A stretch of DNA of 64,000 bases from assembly GCA_018894105.1 (NCBI GenBank), contig CM032128.1:16101001-16165000 (forward strand), in the 5' to 3' direction. The notes under the pieces were generated by a model. The model saw nothing but the letters and a program-made list of their open reading frames with translations, searched no databases and had not been told where the DNA came from. Positions 12,812-26,297 of the stretch are shown here, piece after piece. Numbering within the stretch: the stretch's first letter is position 1; each line of letters starts with the position of its first letter. The DNA is from Jacaranda mimosifolia. Its lineage: Eukaryota > Streptophyta > Magnoliopsida > Lamiales > Bignoniaceae. The translations under genes were made by a program, and so were the position numbers.

Positions 12812-13975
12812 TGTAACAACCTAGGAATACAACTATACCTCTAATTCTTTTAAAAATCTAATATTTAGTCTAGATTCATGGTTATTTTTATCTTTAATTT
12901 GTTATGACACTATTCACAAAAGCATACTTGATTTTACAAATTTGGAGTGAACTTGTCCATAGATATAAGATTCTTAAATCTAAACTAATTGAAGGGCAAA
13001 ATGGAAATTCTAAAATTTGTGTAGGACTTTGGACTAATTAGCTAAAATTTAGCCTTCTATTTTATTTTGACAAATAAAATTATCCCGATTCAAGGAGTAA
13101 AAACTAGATACCAAAAAATAAATAACTTAAATATGATAGGTAGCAACTTGGGGTGAAGCCACATATTTTGACCAAGTCTAACCTTACCCCTTAAAAGGTA
13201 TTTCTCCCTTCATTATCAGCAAAATTGGGACATTTAGGTATGAAAAAAAAAAACAAAAAAAAAGAAAAAGAGAGAGAAAGGAAGAGAAAAAAGAAAGAGC
13301 AAGCTAGAATAAAGAAAAAAGGAGAACCCAACTCTTCTTTCAAAAGGTAGCACTCTTTAGCAATTTAAAGTGGTTTATTTGGAATTATATGTGTTTATTA
13401 TAGCATATATATTTAGATTATGGTTTAAATCATGTGTGACTTTGTGTGCTTAATTTGGTAAACACCAATTAGAATTGGACATAAACTTAAGATAGCTTGG
13501 AAAGTGGAAGGGCTTATGATGTTTGAATTTATACGGGTCTTATTTTTCTGAAAATTATGGCTGCAAATGTGTAAGCAGGTTCAAAAATAGAGGGATTTAA
13601 TTCAAGCCTAGATGGTTTAGAATTAAATTAAGAAAATGGAATTGGTATTAAGGTAGAAGTGAACCTAATCATCACATAATGTTAGTTGATATAATTTGTG
13701 AGTTATTAAATGATTAGTACGAAGAACTATAGAGGAAAATTTGAAGAAGTACTTGATTAGAATACTTTAGTTAGTTGAAGATGAGAGTTAGAGTTACATA
13801 TGTAAATAAGAACCAAAATATCCTATTATTGAGTATGTTTCATATTTATAGGACTATGAATTATATGGAAGAAGTATAGAAACAAAATAATAAAAGAGAT
13901 TTAGGAAATGGAATGTAAAATAGGAAGGAAAAGAGTTAAGGGAGGATATAGTTGAAGAAATACTCTTTAGTTAAG
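12812..13975 (+). repeat. Gypsy G 3' LTR, right end truncated
   Basis: Starts tgtaacaacctaggaat directly after the purine tract ttttaaggggtggagaa, the usual 3' junction of Tekay/Del-type chromoviruses. An A- and purine-rich stretch lies at 13240-13325. The expected end was not found; integrase of a different gypsy family begins near 13976, so the right end is probably lost. There is no second copy in the window to define its length. Confidence 0.65.
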
Positions 13976-14978
13976 GCTTGGATATCCATTGGCTTGGTAT
14001 GAGAAAAGATGTTGAGAAAGTGTGTTCTAAATGTATTGCATGTAAATAGGCTAAATCTAAGTTTATGCCTCATAGATTATATACACCCTTACCTATTCCC
14101 ACTGCACCTTGGGTTGATATTTTTGTGGATTTTGTGCTCGGTTTGCCTAGAACTAGGAAGCGTAGAGATAGTATATTTGTTGTGGTTGATAGATTCAGCA
14201 AGAAGGCACACTTTATTACTTGGCATAAAACTAATTATCCTACTAACATTACTAATTTGTTCTTTAGAAAAATTGTCAGATTGCATAGTGTCCCTAGATC
14301 TATTGTTTCTAATAAGGATGTTAAGTTCTTAAGCCACTCTTGGAAGGTTTTGTGGAGTAAGTTAGGTACTAAACTTTTGTATTCTACTACTTGTTATCCA
14401 CAAACAGAAGTGATAAATAGAACTTTGGGTACCTTGTTGCGTGTTGTTGTAGAAAAGAATTTGAAAACTTCGGAGGATTGTTTGTCTTCCATTGAATTTG
14501 CTTATAATAGGTCAATGCATTCTTCTACAGGTTTTTCACCTTTTGAAATTGTATATGGTTTTAATCCTTTGACTGTTTTGGATTTGAATCCTTTGCCTTT
14601 GAGTGATATTGCTAATTTAGATGGTGAAAACAAGGCTGAAAAGGTTGAAACTATACATATGAAGGCACGTGATATGATTGAAAAGAGAAACAGATTGACT
14701 GCCCAAAGAGTAAATAAGGGGCGGAAATAGGTAATATTTGAACCTAGTGACTGGGTTTCGGTTCATTTGAGAAAGGAAATGTTTCCTAATCAAAGAAAAT
14801 CTAAGCTTAGTGTTAGAGGAGATGGTCCATTCCAAGTGCTTGAAAAGATTAACGATAATGCTTACAAGATTGACATTCTAGGTGAGTATAATGTTTCTGC
14901 TACTTTTAATGTTTCTGATCTTTCTCCTTTTGATATGGAGTCAGATTCAAGGATGAATCTTTTAGAGGAGAGAGGGAC
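13976..14978 (+). pseudogene. Gypsy F: integrase 3' fragment
   Basis: Truncated gypsy pol that starts inside the integrase zinc-binding domain ([14 protein letters not shown]). It continues with [39 protein letters not shown] and TEVINRTL. The second catalytic Asp of the usual SDRD appears as SNKD, and the usual DGQ triplet before TEV is missing compared with the copy at 36645-42155, so the enzyme is dead. The C-terminal domain (GDGPFQVLEKINDNAYKID) ends near 14970. It is the same family as element C, on the opposite strand. Confidence 0.9.
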
Positions 14979-15674
14979 TGATATGAGCATAGGAGGTACT
15001 ATAGGGAAGATGGTTATTTCAGCATTGGAGGGCAAAATGGAGATTGTAACCTGCCAATGGTACCTATCACAAGAGCATAAGCAAAGAGGTTGAAAGATGG
15101 CTTTGCAAATTTGGCTAAGTCGTTTGTTGAAGAGATGCATCAAGAATGGGCTAAGAAAGAGAAGAACATGTTAAGAAGCCAAACGAATGAAGTTGGACAG
15201 CCTATCATCTTATGTTTGGTGTCTAAGGCTTGAAAAGGCCCAAGAAGGCCAAAATAAGTCCCAAACGTATAGGACTTACTGAGAAAAGAAGAAGTTGTGA
15301 CCAAATCAAACTCTTATTTCTAATTGGATTTAGACTTGGATTATTATCTGTAGGCTTAGTTTATATCTTATTTTAATTAGGGCTTGCAAGGAGAGTATAA
15401 ATACTCTCTTAAATATATATGTGGCTGATTTTGATGATTTTTGAATTATTTTTTGCGTTTTTCTCTCAAGAAAAGCCACAACTTTGCTTGTTACATCAAG
15501 AAATTGAATAGGTTCTTCCAAGGAACTAATTCCTGCTAGTATTTATTCAATTTTTTTAATCTTTTCCCAAGATCTTAGGGGTTCAATAGGGAGGGTTTTT
15601 ATTCTAAGATTCATTTAATATCAATTTGTGTGTTTGGGGTTTCGGAATCAATATATCATTGTGGTTCGGCATCA
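14979..15674 (+). repeat. Gypsy F 3' LTR (696 bp)
   Basis: Bounded by comparison with the two LTRs of element C: starts tgatatgagcataggagg after the purine tract ttagaggagagagggac, ends ggttcggcatca. It carries the coding tail of pol (a PITRA-type motif, here frameshifted near 15050) and the polypyrimidine and ttcaatagggagg stretches of its relatives. Confidence 0.85.
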
Positions 15675-15990
15675 AATAGGGCAATGACTTTGGCACAATG
15701 TAGGATCAAATATGTAAATATTAGAATAGATCTTTTGCTAGCTCTAATTGTACAGGAGATGATGGTCTACCCTATGTTTTATATTCTATAGAGATTAGCT
15801 TTGTTACCATGTCATGTTTAAAATAGGACCATCCAAAATGTATTAATATATTAAGACAAACAGAATGCTATAATTCTCACTTGTAATGGTATGTGCATTT
15901 GAAAAATGATACTAGGTTGAAATCGGATCCTCATTTTAGATGCTCTACTTCCTATGGAAGAAGACAAATTAGGTTCATACCTTTGGGATA
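15675..15990. other. Unassigned spacer between gypsy F and copia E
   Basis: No open frame or known repeat recognised. It may hold the true 5' boundary of copia E, whose first recognisable coding phrase is at about 15998. Confidence 0.4.
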
Positions 15991-17027
15991 TGATAGAGGA
16001 TATAGTACCCATTGGTTGCAAGTAGATCTACAAGCAAAAGCAAGGAGTCGATGGAGAGGTGATGACCTTTAGAATGTACTAAGCATGGTTATCTTTACAA
16101 TTCTCCATGAAGGATTTAGGAATAGCATCCTTCGTATTAGGAATACGAATATATAGAGATAGATCAAAAAGGATATTGGGGCTCTCCCAATCAATGTACA
16201 TTGATAGGACACTAAAGTGGCTTAGTATGGAGGAATCTAAGAGTGGATACCTCCCAATGGTAAATGGCATTTGTTTCTCTAAGTTTATGGCCCCCAAGAC
16301 CGAGGAGGAGAAAACAAAGATGTCCCACATACCTTGTGCATCCATTATTAGAAGCATAATGTATGCTATTCTATGTACAACACTGGATGTAGCTCACGCT
16401 CTAAGTGTTACTAGCTGCTACAAATCCAAACTCGGTGAAAGTCCCTGGAAAATCGTAAAAACCATCCTTAAGTACTTAAGAAGAACTAAGGATTTGTTTC
16501 TTGTATTCGATAATGGAGAGGTGAAACTTGAGAGGTTTTCGGATTCTAGTTTTCAATCCAATGAAGATGACCTTCAAATCCACTTCTAGATTCATATTAT
16601 GTCTTAATGGCAGCGCAGTGAGTTAGCAGAGTTCCAAATAAGACACCACGAACGATTCAGCCCCTGAGGTAGAATATATTGTAGCGTCAGACACCACAAA
16701 AGATGGTGTTTGGATGAAAAAATTCATCCAAGAGTTGGATGCAGTGCTTAGCATGCAAGAGCCAGTAGTTGTCTTTTGAGACAACATAAGAGTCATTACG
16801 CAAGCAATGAATAAAAAATCTCATCAGTGATCAAAACACAAATAAATGTGCTATCATTTGATTCGTGAGATCATTGATACAGGTAATGTTCAAGGGGATA
16901 AAGTTTCCTCGAAAGAGAATATAGCAAATCCACTATATAAACCCCTAAAATCAAAAAGGTCTTTAAGATATCTTGAGAAGATGGGCTTCAAGGCTATAGG
17001 GAATTTGGTTTAGGACAAGTGGGATAT
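15991..17027 (+). pseudogene. Copia E: RT/RNase H 3' fragment
   Basis: Ty1/copia pol remnant of the same family as A, B and D. A short RT piece (VPIGCK, then a stop) at 15998-16075 jumps straight to QFSMKDLGIASFVLGIRIY at 16095. The part of RT that carries the YVDD site is therefore deleted relative to A. The frame 16107-16589 covers the end of RT and the start of RNase H (SDSSFQSNEDD). The rest of RNase H (TEAEY-like region, DN..A, SHQ.SKH) runs to 16920 with stops. A polypurine tract, gacaagtgggata, precedes the LTR at 17028. Confidence 0.9.
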
Positions 17028-19245
17028 TGTTGGAATAGTTCCCAAAGCTAATTAGATTGGCATGTAAAACTACTCCACTTGTGATACAATTTTGATTGAA
17101 TGATATTCATTAATATGACCATCTTTTCATCCTACACATTTATGATTTGTTCTCATACATTTGGTTGAAGCTCTTAAATCATACAATACTATGAGATTTA
17201 GTCACACATATGATGGTGATAATGAAACAAGTTTCTATGGTCATGATTTTAAATATTCCAAGTCATAAAATCTTACGGGCATTTGAGATTCGGATAGACT
17301 TGCACTGATAATGCATGCTCCAAAGGGTTGGATATTACCCCATTTCATGGACAATCTATGTTAGACATGGATGCATGTTAATGGATACTTTTTAGGAAAC
17401 AAGTTCACTAAAGACCCGCTTAGAGAATCTACAAGGTAGTCATAGTGACACGTCAGTAGTGGCAAGTTCTCTAATTTACGATAGTGCATATAATTAGTCT
17501 TTTGACTTGAGGCTCAACAGTAATCTTGTATTTAGGTCCTTATGCTTTAATTTTGCTCCAACCACGCAGTGAGTCATTTGGGCTTAGGTTGGGCACAAGC
17601 TACCTAAGTATGGAGGTTGGTAAGTTCTAAGATGGCATATATTTTGCCCGTCCATGAAGAACGGGTTCATCTCCTATGTATTCTAAGATGATCGATTCCA
17701 AAAACTTCTTACTCAAAGTGATATAAAAATTTAGAAAAAGAGTTCTCCAAAGTTGAGGTCATAACAGGGAATCAAACGTCAAGAATAGATACATAGTTAT
17801 TGAGGCTATTAGGAAACTGAAAAATATCTTGCCGTAGGCCTTTTTCAGGAGATAGAAAATGGAAGGACCATATTTGCACTACAATCATAAGCGGTAATGG
17901 TCTATCCTCAATTAATTCGTCCAATTGGTTAGGCTTCGTAGGCTTGTGCTACACATCGACTATGGAGATTGGGCACTCTTCAATTAATAGGGATTAATTG
18001 ATAGAGCGATTAGTTTAAAAGAGATTAAACTAGTCAAAATATTTGATATTCAATAAATCACAAAGAGTTGTGAGCCCATATATAATTAATTGGTGAACCT
18101 AAAGGGTTACACATAAAATTCTAGAACATTGTCACTTGATTGAAGAAATTATCTAGGGGGTTAGATAATTAAGGTGATCAAGTTAATTGGAGATGGAGAG
18201 AGAGAGAGAGAGATACAGTTGACTAATTATTAATTGATCACTATAAATTGATTAATTCAAGTGTTAAATTAATCAAAATAATTTAAAAATTAAATTAGAC
18301 CAATTAAATTAAGGAATTAATTTAATTGGTGCTATGCAGCAATTTTAATTAGTGAAAGTCAACTTAAGGAATTGAGTTGATTTTATTAACTTAAGGAGTC
18401 AAGTTAATCTAACTAAATACTTAATTAGAAGAGGAATCTAATTTTTGGAGGGAAAATTAAATGGAGGAGTCCGTTTAAATTAATGAGTTGGCATTTTTAA
18501 TTTGAGAAATTAAAAATCCAACTTAACTAACAAATTGGCATCCTAGGTGGCATTGTAAGGTATGTGTGATAGAAGCTTCCCCAAGCTTCCATCTCACACT
18601 ACTGCACCACACTCCTCCTCATGGCCAGCCACTTTATGCCATAATTCCAGCTGCATTTTTCCTTCCAATCAAGTGATGATCTTATGTGTTAAGAGAAACC
18701 ACCGTCTAGATTCCCTTCAATGATTTTCTCTCACCAATAACTTTCTCACACTTTTTTTTCATCTTCCTTCATTCTTCTATTTTTTCAAGCTGATTGGGAG
18801 AGGATTGAGATGTGGCTTTAGATGTGTGGACTAGATTTAGAGGCTTCACACTTGGTGAGCTTTCGAATTGGTGAATTAAGATTCCTTCAAGGTAGTAGCT
18901 GATTTTTGCTCTTTTTGGTGACCGACAGTTTTGCATCTTGAGTTGCTATTTTGCCGCCATTTCAAGCATGATTTGGAGGAGATTTTTGGCAGCAAAAGTT
19001 GTTTGATTACTATCCTTTAGAGAAAAGTTGGAGATCTTTGGAGGAAAAGGCGAAGAATTCGCTAGGAAAGAGTTCCATAGTGAAATCTTCCTAGTTGGCT
19101 TTTATTTTTGTGATTAAGATAACATTCTCCTACTTTTCTGATCTAAATTTGAGGAATGAAATAGACCCTTGGGTTGAGGATATGTTACTTCATTTTTGTA
19201 TAATTTTTGAAATTATTATGGATCTTAGTGCCTCTTCTACTTTCA
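17028..19245 (+). repeat. Copia E 3' LTR (about 2.2 kb)
   Basis: Starts tgttggaatagttcccaaag and ends tctactttca. The body matches the other LTRs of this family: tcgtagtcat-type text is followed by the shared blocks ttttccaaag, ggttggacatcg and ttgagcccat-like phrases, then strings of ttaaattaa and gagttaagtt. A (ga)n tract lies at 18197-18214. Imperfect inverted arms occur at about 18568-18600 (gtgtgatagaagctt and aagcttccatctcacac), equivalent to the hairpin seen in A and B. Confidence 0.85.
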
Positions 19246-20556
19246 GTTTGTTTCTTGGCGGGGTTCGAAAGCCCCACTTCCTGACAAATAGAGAGGACCA
19301 CCCTACCTAAACTAACCGACTCCTCATCTAATCCATGCAAACTAACTTTGAGCCGATCGATCGTGACCTCACCCTCGAAACCTGCAGGTCACCCTCACTT
19401 CCTAAATCCCCTCGATCCTCCTCTCCCACCTCGGCTAAAGCCTCCGTGAACTCTGCCCGTTCGGCCTTATCTCCCTCTATGTCAACATCAGTGTCACTCA
19501 TCTGATTAGGGTCAGCTAGTACGCTCAGACTCACTACTGCTTGAATAATTATCAACTCGAAACTATCAACTCTAACTCTCTTGACCTCACTATCACTCAC
19601 AGAACTCATTAAGAGAAAATAGAATTAAAAAGAAAAAGGAGAAGAGAGGACGATGCAAAAAGAAAAGAATAAAGATTACCTAAAAGTTGCAGGCTCTAGA
19701 AGAGGAGATGCTTAAAATTCAATCTCGAGGCTTGGGGAATAGATTTGGAGCAGAGAAAGTGAGAGAACTTTGGATATGGGAATGTGAAATAGTTGCAACC
19801 GAAATATATAATGCTTGCCTCGAGGCATGCGAATTGTCTTGAGCAATTAATTATCAAAGCATTTAATAGTAGGTTGCTAATTGTGTAGATGGTACGCCTC
19901 ACAAGGACAGTGAAAAATAGACCCTCTGAGCTCTCGACCTCGCCCCTCCAAGACTAGAAGAGTGGGGGGCTTAGTTGCACACCATAAGGCAAGCAACTTT
20001 GGAATCGATCTCTCGAACCCAGTGTGTTGAATAACCGAAAGAAATCCCAAGGCTGACCCGCAAACCTATTAGCCTTGAAGGATCAATCTTTGACCTTGAT
20101 AAGAAGACTAGGGACACGGATCCAACCCTGAGAGTGAGCTTTAGGTCGTGAAGATAGAAATACAAGGTCGGAGGTTAGGGGACCGAACATCAAGTTCACT
20201 ACAGGGCTGACGTAAAATAGCATTTGCCAAATTTAGTGTTATCCCTTTAGGAGCACCCCCTCCCCCCTCCAGGGAGCACCCTCTGCATTAAATGTAGGAA
20301 CTTGCACTATGCCACCCTCTACGACCTCTGAGTAGTATTCACCAAAGGTACGTTACTTTGGTCGGGGCAACCAAAAGACCACTTCAATCCTTCAAATAAG
20401 GATAGGGATAGTTTTTAGGAGCGGGGTATTAAGGTAAAATCAACCTAGGCTTAAGGTAGAAAGGTAAAATCCTCGAGTCAAAATCAAGACCCAGGTGTGG
20501 AATCCACACATTTACCTTGCCCTTGCCATATATTTCCTCTTATTAAATTAGCTCAG
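19246..20556. other. Unassigned region between copia E and copia D
   Basis: Less AT-rich than its surroundings. It holds one acidic 93-codon minus-strand frame (19328-19609, listed separately) and a purine-rich stretch, gaagagtggggggctt, near 19957. That combination could be debris of a long gypsy element, but no pol motif is visible. Confidence 0.4.
19328..19609 (-). CDS. Hypothetical acidic 93-aa frame
   Basis: The frame starts MSSVSDSEVKRVRVDSFEL and is rich in Asp, Glu and Ser, with an acidic centre (TDVDIEGDKAERAEF) and a basic end (SRVRSRSIGSKL). I do not recognise a family. Its composition is consistent with the start of a retrotransposon gag-like frame, and the neighbourhood is all retroelement, but no domain supports it. 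It may be a chance frame. Confidence 0.25.
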   Translation of the reverse strand: MSSVSDSEVKRVRVDSFELIIIQAVVSLSVLADPNQMSDTDVDIEGDKAERAEFTEALAEVGEEDRGDLGSEGDLQVSRVRSRSIGSKLVCMD

Positions 20557-21147
20557 TGAAGGCACTAGGATCCAATAAGTAACACTTTAAAAACTGAAAT
20601 TAACTAGGCTACACATGCTAACAAGGATATAAACATGCTGTTGATCTAGATTTGGGAAGAATATTACCTTGGTTCGCTCAAAACCAAGGAGATGTTGAAG
20701 ATGACTTCAACAGGCCGAATTTGTCTCACAATGGCGACTCGGTTTGGATGCAACTTTTACCCGATCCAAACTTCTCCAAAAATTCTAAAAAAATTATAGT
20801 ATCTTCTCAACTCCTTGATGAATCTACTATAAACAATTTAGCACAAAAGACTATAGAGAAGTGCCAAAAAAAAAAAATCGCCAAGCTGATTGCCCTGACA
20901 GTGGATCTCCAAAAGCAAGCAATCCAATTGTCTTGCCTCTAATTATTATGATCCATGCACCAATGCTAGATCCTAATCTCCTTACTTTCAGCTGGAAAAT
21001 AAAAAGGAGATTTTCAAAGATGAAGGCATGATTTGAGGTAAGAGAAGAAGAGAAGACGTGAAGCTTCAACATATAAGGCAACATTCAAGAGTTTGAGGGA
21101 AAATGTGAAAGAATCTAATTATTCACAATGTGGTCAAGTGGCTGCCT

Positions 21148-21193
<46 letters not shown>

Positions 21194-22683
21194 ACTTTCT
21201 CAAGGTGACTGCCAACTTGGTCTTGTAAGTTGGCAAGTTGTAATTTAAATTTGAATTTGAATTTTGTGCGCATTTTAATTTCATTTGGAATCTAATTTCA
21301 AATGAAGTAAAATGCCATACCAAATGAACCTTTGATTTAAATTTTACCTCCAAAATTGATTCTCTTTATTAATTAAATTAAATACTTCAATTTAATTAAT
21401 TAACCTTTAACTTAACTCTTAAGTCAATTTAGCTTAACTCTTTAAGCTAAGAATTGTTAACTTAACTCTTCAAGCTAACTTGACCAATTCGTGGCCATGT
21501 GGCACCAAATAATTAAATCCTTAATTATTAGCCTAATTTAACTCCTTAAATTAGCTTATCAATTTAACAATTAAATTAATCAAGTAAAAAATGACCTCAA
21601 TTTTGTTAACCTCAAAATCGGTCCACTAGGAATGATTTTCTAACTCTTAGAAAATTTTCCTTCATCAAGTAAGAAATGCAATTAGCTTTTGTGTGTGACC
21701 TATTTGGTTCTACCCTTCTTGGGCATGGGCTTACAACTCCTTGTGACTTTTGAAAATTATATATTCCTTTTAGTTTAAACTCCTTTAAACTAATCGACTC
21801 AATTTGATTAATCTCTATTAATTGAAGAGTACCCAATCTCTATGGTGATGTCCAACCTCAAGCCCATGGAAGGAAACTAATTGGCCAAAATGAATACTTT
21901 TGGAGAACTATTCTAACTGCACCATACCATGCACATACGGTCCTTCTGTCTCTTATCTCCCAAAATAGGTGTAGGGCAAGATATTTGCCGGCTCCCTAAT
22001 AGCCTCAATACTATGTTTCTATTCTCAATGTTCGATTCCTCTTTATGACCTCATCTTTGGAAAACTCTTTTTTCAAATTGTCATACTACCTTGCATAAGG
22101 CATTCTTGGAATCGATCATTATAGAATACATAGGAGATGCACTCGCCTTTCACAACGACAAGGAGTCAAATTCCATCTTGAATATCATAAACCTCTATAT
22201 CTAAATAGCTTATGCCCAATCACCACCCGAAAGTCCCACTAGGTGACTAGGGAAGAATAAAAGCATGAGGACCTATCTAGTGGATTCTTCGGCGGACTTT
22301 CAGTACCTTATTTTCGAACAAGCACCCACTAACATACATCCATATCTCATATGGAATTACTCATGGAACAGAACAATATCCAACCCTTGGATGTATGCAT
22401 CGCTAGTACAAGTCTGTCCGAATCTTAGATGTCCTATCTCACAAAATCATACGACTTGGAATATTTAAGATCACGATCGTGTAAGACTTCTTCCATGATC
22501 ACATTCCAATGCGTGACCAAATCCCATAGTCTTGTGTGATCTAAGGGCTTCAACCAAATGCCACTGAAGTAATAATAAGCATAAGATGAAGAGACCATAT
22601 AGAGAATATCATTCAATCAAGATTGTCTACAAGAAAATAGTTTACAAGGCCAATCTAATTAGCTTGCAGGGACTATTCCAACA
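20557..22683 (-). repeat. Copia D 3' LTR (2,127 bp, minus orientation)
   Basis: Read on the minus strand it starts tgttggaatagtccctgcaa at 22683 and ends tagtgccttca at 20557, preceded by a polypurine tract (gggcaagtgggagat). A TC/AC microsatellite at 21149-21193 sits at about the place where related LTRs have the hairpin. Frames within it (for example 20652-20942 and 22265-22468) are LTR sequence. Confidence 0.88.
21149..21193. repeat. (TC)n(AC)n microsatellite in the D LTR
   Basis: About eleven TC followed by about twelve AC dinucleotides. Confidence 0.95.
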
Positions 22684-24307
22684 ATCTCCCACTTGCCCTA
22701 AAGCCAATTCCCCAAATTTAAGACCCATATTCTCAAGATGTCCTTGAAAGACCTTTTGTGATAGGGGTTTAGTCAATGTATCTGCTATATTCTCTTTTGA
22801 GGCAACTCTCTCTATTTAGATGTTGCCTCTAGCAATGATCTCTTGGATCAAATCATATCGCCTCAATATGTGATTAGATCGCTGATGAGATCTTGGCTCT
22901 TTAGCTAGCGCTGCTGCTTCGTTGTTGTCATAAAAGACAATTATTGGCTCAGCATAGCCAGGTACTACATTCAACTCTTGAATGAAGTTTTCATCAAAAC
23001 ACCTTCCTTTATAGCTTCCAAAGCCGCAATATGTTCTGCCTCTGTGGTAGGGTTGGTTGTGGTGTCTTGTTTGGAACTCTTCCAACTCACCGCGCCGCAA
23101 TTGAGGCAATATATGAATCCAAAAATAGATTTTAGGTCATCTACATCATAATGGAAACTAGAATTCGAAGACCCCACGAGTTTCAATTCTCTATTTCAGT
23201 ACACCAAAAACAAGTCCTTAATCCTTCTCAAGTACTTAAGGACTGCTTTTACGACCATCCAGTGACTTTCATAGGAATTGGATTGGGAACGACTTGTAAC
23301 ACTTAGATTCAGTCTTGTACATTGAACGACATGCATTATGCTTCCAATAGCAGATGTATAAGGTATGTGGGACATTCTTTGTCTCTCATCTTCAATCTTA
23401 GGGGCCAGAGACTTGGAGAGACGAATACCATGTCCCATAGGAAAGGATTTGGATTCTTCCATACTAAACCTCTTTAGTATTTTGTCAATGTACGGGGTTT
23501 AGGATAGCCCCAGCATCCTCTTCCATCTATCTCTATAGATATGTCCTAATACATAGGATGCTTCTCCCAAATCCTTCATAGAGAATTGAGTAGATAACCA
23601 TGCTTTAGTACACTCTAACATACGTACCTCATTCCCATAACTTTAGTACACTCTAACATAACATACATACTTTGAGAAGAATGTCATTGACATAAAGCAC
23701 AATAAACTATATGCTACTCCCACTAGCTTTCTTGTATACGCAAGGTTCATACACATTTTTTATAAAGCCGAACGATTTTTTTGTCTTGTCAAAATGTATG
23801 TTCCAACTTCAGGATGCTTGTTTGGGTCTATAAATGGATATCATGAGTTTGCGAACCTTTTGCTCACTCTCCTTGGATGTAAAACCATGTGGTTGTACCA
23901 TATAAATTTTTTCTTCAATATCTCCATTGAGCAAAGCGATTTTCACATCCATTTGTCATATCTCATAATCATAATATGCGGCTATGGCAAGTAGAATCTG
24001 AATGGACTTAGGCATTCCAACTAGTGAAAAGGTTTCCTCAAAATCAATACCAGGTCTTTGAGTGTAACCTTTTGCCATTAGTCACATCTTAAAGGTTATT
24101 ACCTCTCCATCGACTCCTAGCTTTCTCTTATAGATCCCATTGTAACCAACGGAAACTATTCCTTTCAGTGGATCTATCAAAGTCCATACTTTATTAGAGT
24201 ACATGGAGTCCATTTCGGAATCTCATGGCGTCAAGCCAATGTCTCGAGTCTATGTCCAACATAGCTTCCTCATAGGTCTTAAGATCATTATCCAATTGGC
24301 TCGTCTC
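22684..24307 (-). pseudogene. Copia D: RNase H and RT fragment, cut by element B
   Basis: Minus-strand Ty1/copia pol. From 24307 leftward: a KTYEEAMLDIDSRHW-like segment, RT pieces, a MEESKS...MGHGIRLSKS segment (23460), RNase H (AVSWKSSKQDTTTNPTTEAE at 23090-23030) and SHQRSNHILRRYDLIQEII (22900-22820). Stops and indels divide it. The fragment ends in mid-gene at 24307, where the LTR of element B begins, so the 5' half of D should lie beyond the right edge of the window. Near the YVDD position the copy is rearranged: cttagtacactctaacata is repeated at 23602 and 23641. Confidence 0.9.
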
Positions 24308-24674
24308 TATTGGAATAGTGCCCGATAAGCCAATTAGATTGGCCTTGTATAAGCTATTTTCTTGTAAAATAATCTTAATTGAATGATATTCTTTATATGA
24401 CCATCTTCATCTTATGCTCTTTATTACTTCACTTGCATTTGGATGAAGCCTCTAGATCACTTATGACTACAGGACTTTGTTCGATGACCATAGAATAAGT
24501 CTCACACAGTTGTGATCTTAAAGCTTTCAAGTTGTAGGATCTTATGAGACAAGGCTTCTAAGATCCGGATAGACTTGCACTAACAATGCATAAATCCAAG
24601 AGTTAGATATTGCTCCATTCCATGAGCAATTGTATGAGATATAGGTGTATGTTATTGGGTGCTTGTTAGAGAAC
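24308..24674 (+). repeat. Copia B 5' LTR, part 1
   Basis: Starts tattggaatagtgcccgata, where TG appears mutated to TA, and matches the first 367 bp of the B 3' LTR at 62358. It is broken at gcttgttagagaac by element A and continues at 34430. Confidence 0.85.
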
Positions 24675-26250
24675 TGTTAGAAATAGTACCCGGCAAGCCA
24701 ACGATTTTGGCTTTGTAAAACTATTTTCTAAAGAGACAATCTTGATTGAATGATATCTTACATATGGCCACATTCATCTTATGCATTATATTACTTCACT
24801 GGCATTTGGATGAAGTCCTTAGATCACACATGACTACGGGACTTGGTCAGTTCACTGGGTGGTGATCATGGAATAAGTCTTACACGGTCGTGATCTTAAA
24901 TATTCCAAGTCATAGGATCTTACAAGACGGGACATCTAAGATCCGGACAGACTTGCACTAACGATGCATAAATTCAAAGAGTTGGATATTGCTCCATTCC
25001 ATGAGCAACTGTATATGATACGAGTGCATATTAGTGGGTGCTTGTTAGAGAACAAGGCACTGAAGACCCACCGGAGACTCCACTAGGTAGCCGTAGTGGC
25101 AAGTCGGTAGTGGCAAGCTCTCCTGCTTACGCTAGTGCATATAAATTAGTCTTTTGACCTGAGGATCCATTGTAACCTTGTGTCCGGTCCTCATGCTTTG
25201 ACTTATCCCTGGTCACCCAGCGGGCCGTTCGGGGTATGATTGGGTATGAGCTACTTGGCATGGAGGTTTATGAGATCCAAGATGGAATCCGACTCCTCGC
25301 TTTTGTGAAGGGCGAGTACATCTCCTATGCACTCTATAATGATCATATTCCAGAAATCCTTGCGCAAGGTGGTATGACAGTTTGGGAAAAGAGTTTTCCA
25401 AAAGATAAGGTCATACATCGGATTGAACATTTAGAATAGAAGCATAGAATCGAGGCATTAGGGAGCCGACAAATATCTTGCCCTAGGCTTCTTTCATGGA
25501 GATAGGAGATGGAAGGACCGTATTTGCATGGAACCCGTAGAGGTTTAAAAGGTTCATACAAAGATATTCATTTCGACCAATTAGTTGGGCTCCATGGGCT
25601 TGAGGTTGGACATCGACCATGGAGATTAGGTACTCCTCAATTGATAGAGATACATTGAATCGAGTCAACTAGTTGAAAATGAGTTTTAAACTAGAATGAA
25701 TATTTGATATTCAAAAGTCACAAGGAGTTGTGAGCCTATGTCCGATGAATGGTTGAACCCAATGCATCACACACAAAAGCTTTGAACTTTTCTAAATGGT
25801 GAAAGAAGAATTTCTAAGTGTTAGAAAATACGTCCCTCTTAAGGGACCGATTTTGAAAGAGAGATTTCAAGATCAATTATGGCTTGATTGATTTAAGTGT
25901 TAAATTGATCAGCTAATTTAAGGAGTTAAATTAGGCAAATAATTAAAGAGTTGATTATTTGAGCCACATTGATAGTTGAATAATTGAAGTTGACTTAAAG
26001 AGTTAAGTTAACTAAAGAAAACTTAAAGAGTTAAGTTTGCTTGATTTAATTGTTAAATCAAGTTGAATTAATTAAATTAATTGGATTAATTTAGTCAATA
26101 GGAGAATATATTATTCAAGGGAAGAATTCAAATATGATTTGAATTAATTGGAATTGGATTCCAATTAAGCAAGTTGGCAAGAACACATGATAGTGGAATT
26201 ACCAACTTACAATTATGCCCTTGGAATTTTCGGTCCCCCCCTTAGCATGG

Positions 26251-26281
26251 GAGGTGTGATGCCACCTTGGCATCACATCTC
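26251..26281 (+). promoter_or_regulatory. U3 hairpin just upstream of the TATA box (5' LTR of A)
   Basis: Arms gaggtgtgatgcca and tggcatcacatctc around the loop cct; one transition away from a perfect 14-bp stem. The equivalent in the 3' LTR is perfect. Confidence 0.7.
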
Positions 26282-26290
26282 TCACACCTC

Positions 26291-26297
26291 TATATAA
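26291..26297 (+). promoter_or_regulatory. TATA box of copia A 5' LTR
   Basis: tatataa within ctctatataaggggaggtg, ten bases after the U3 hairpin. Position and context fit an LTR core promoter; the start site is inferred to lie about 30 bp downstream. Confidence 0.65.

Noticed and set aside
17028..22683. E and D LTRs as the two ends of one element
   Set aside because: They lie in opposite orientations, each with its own PPT and its own pol fragment on the proper side.
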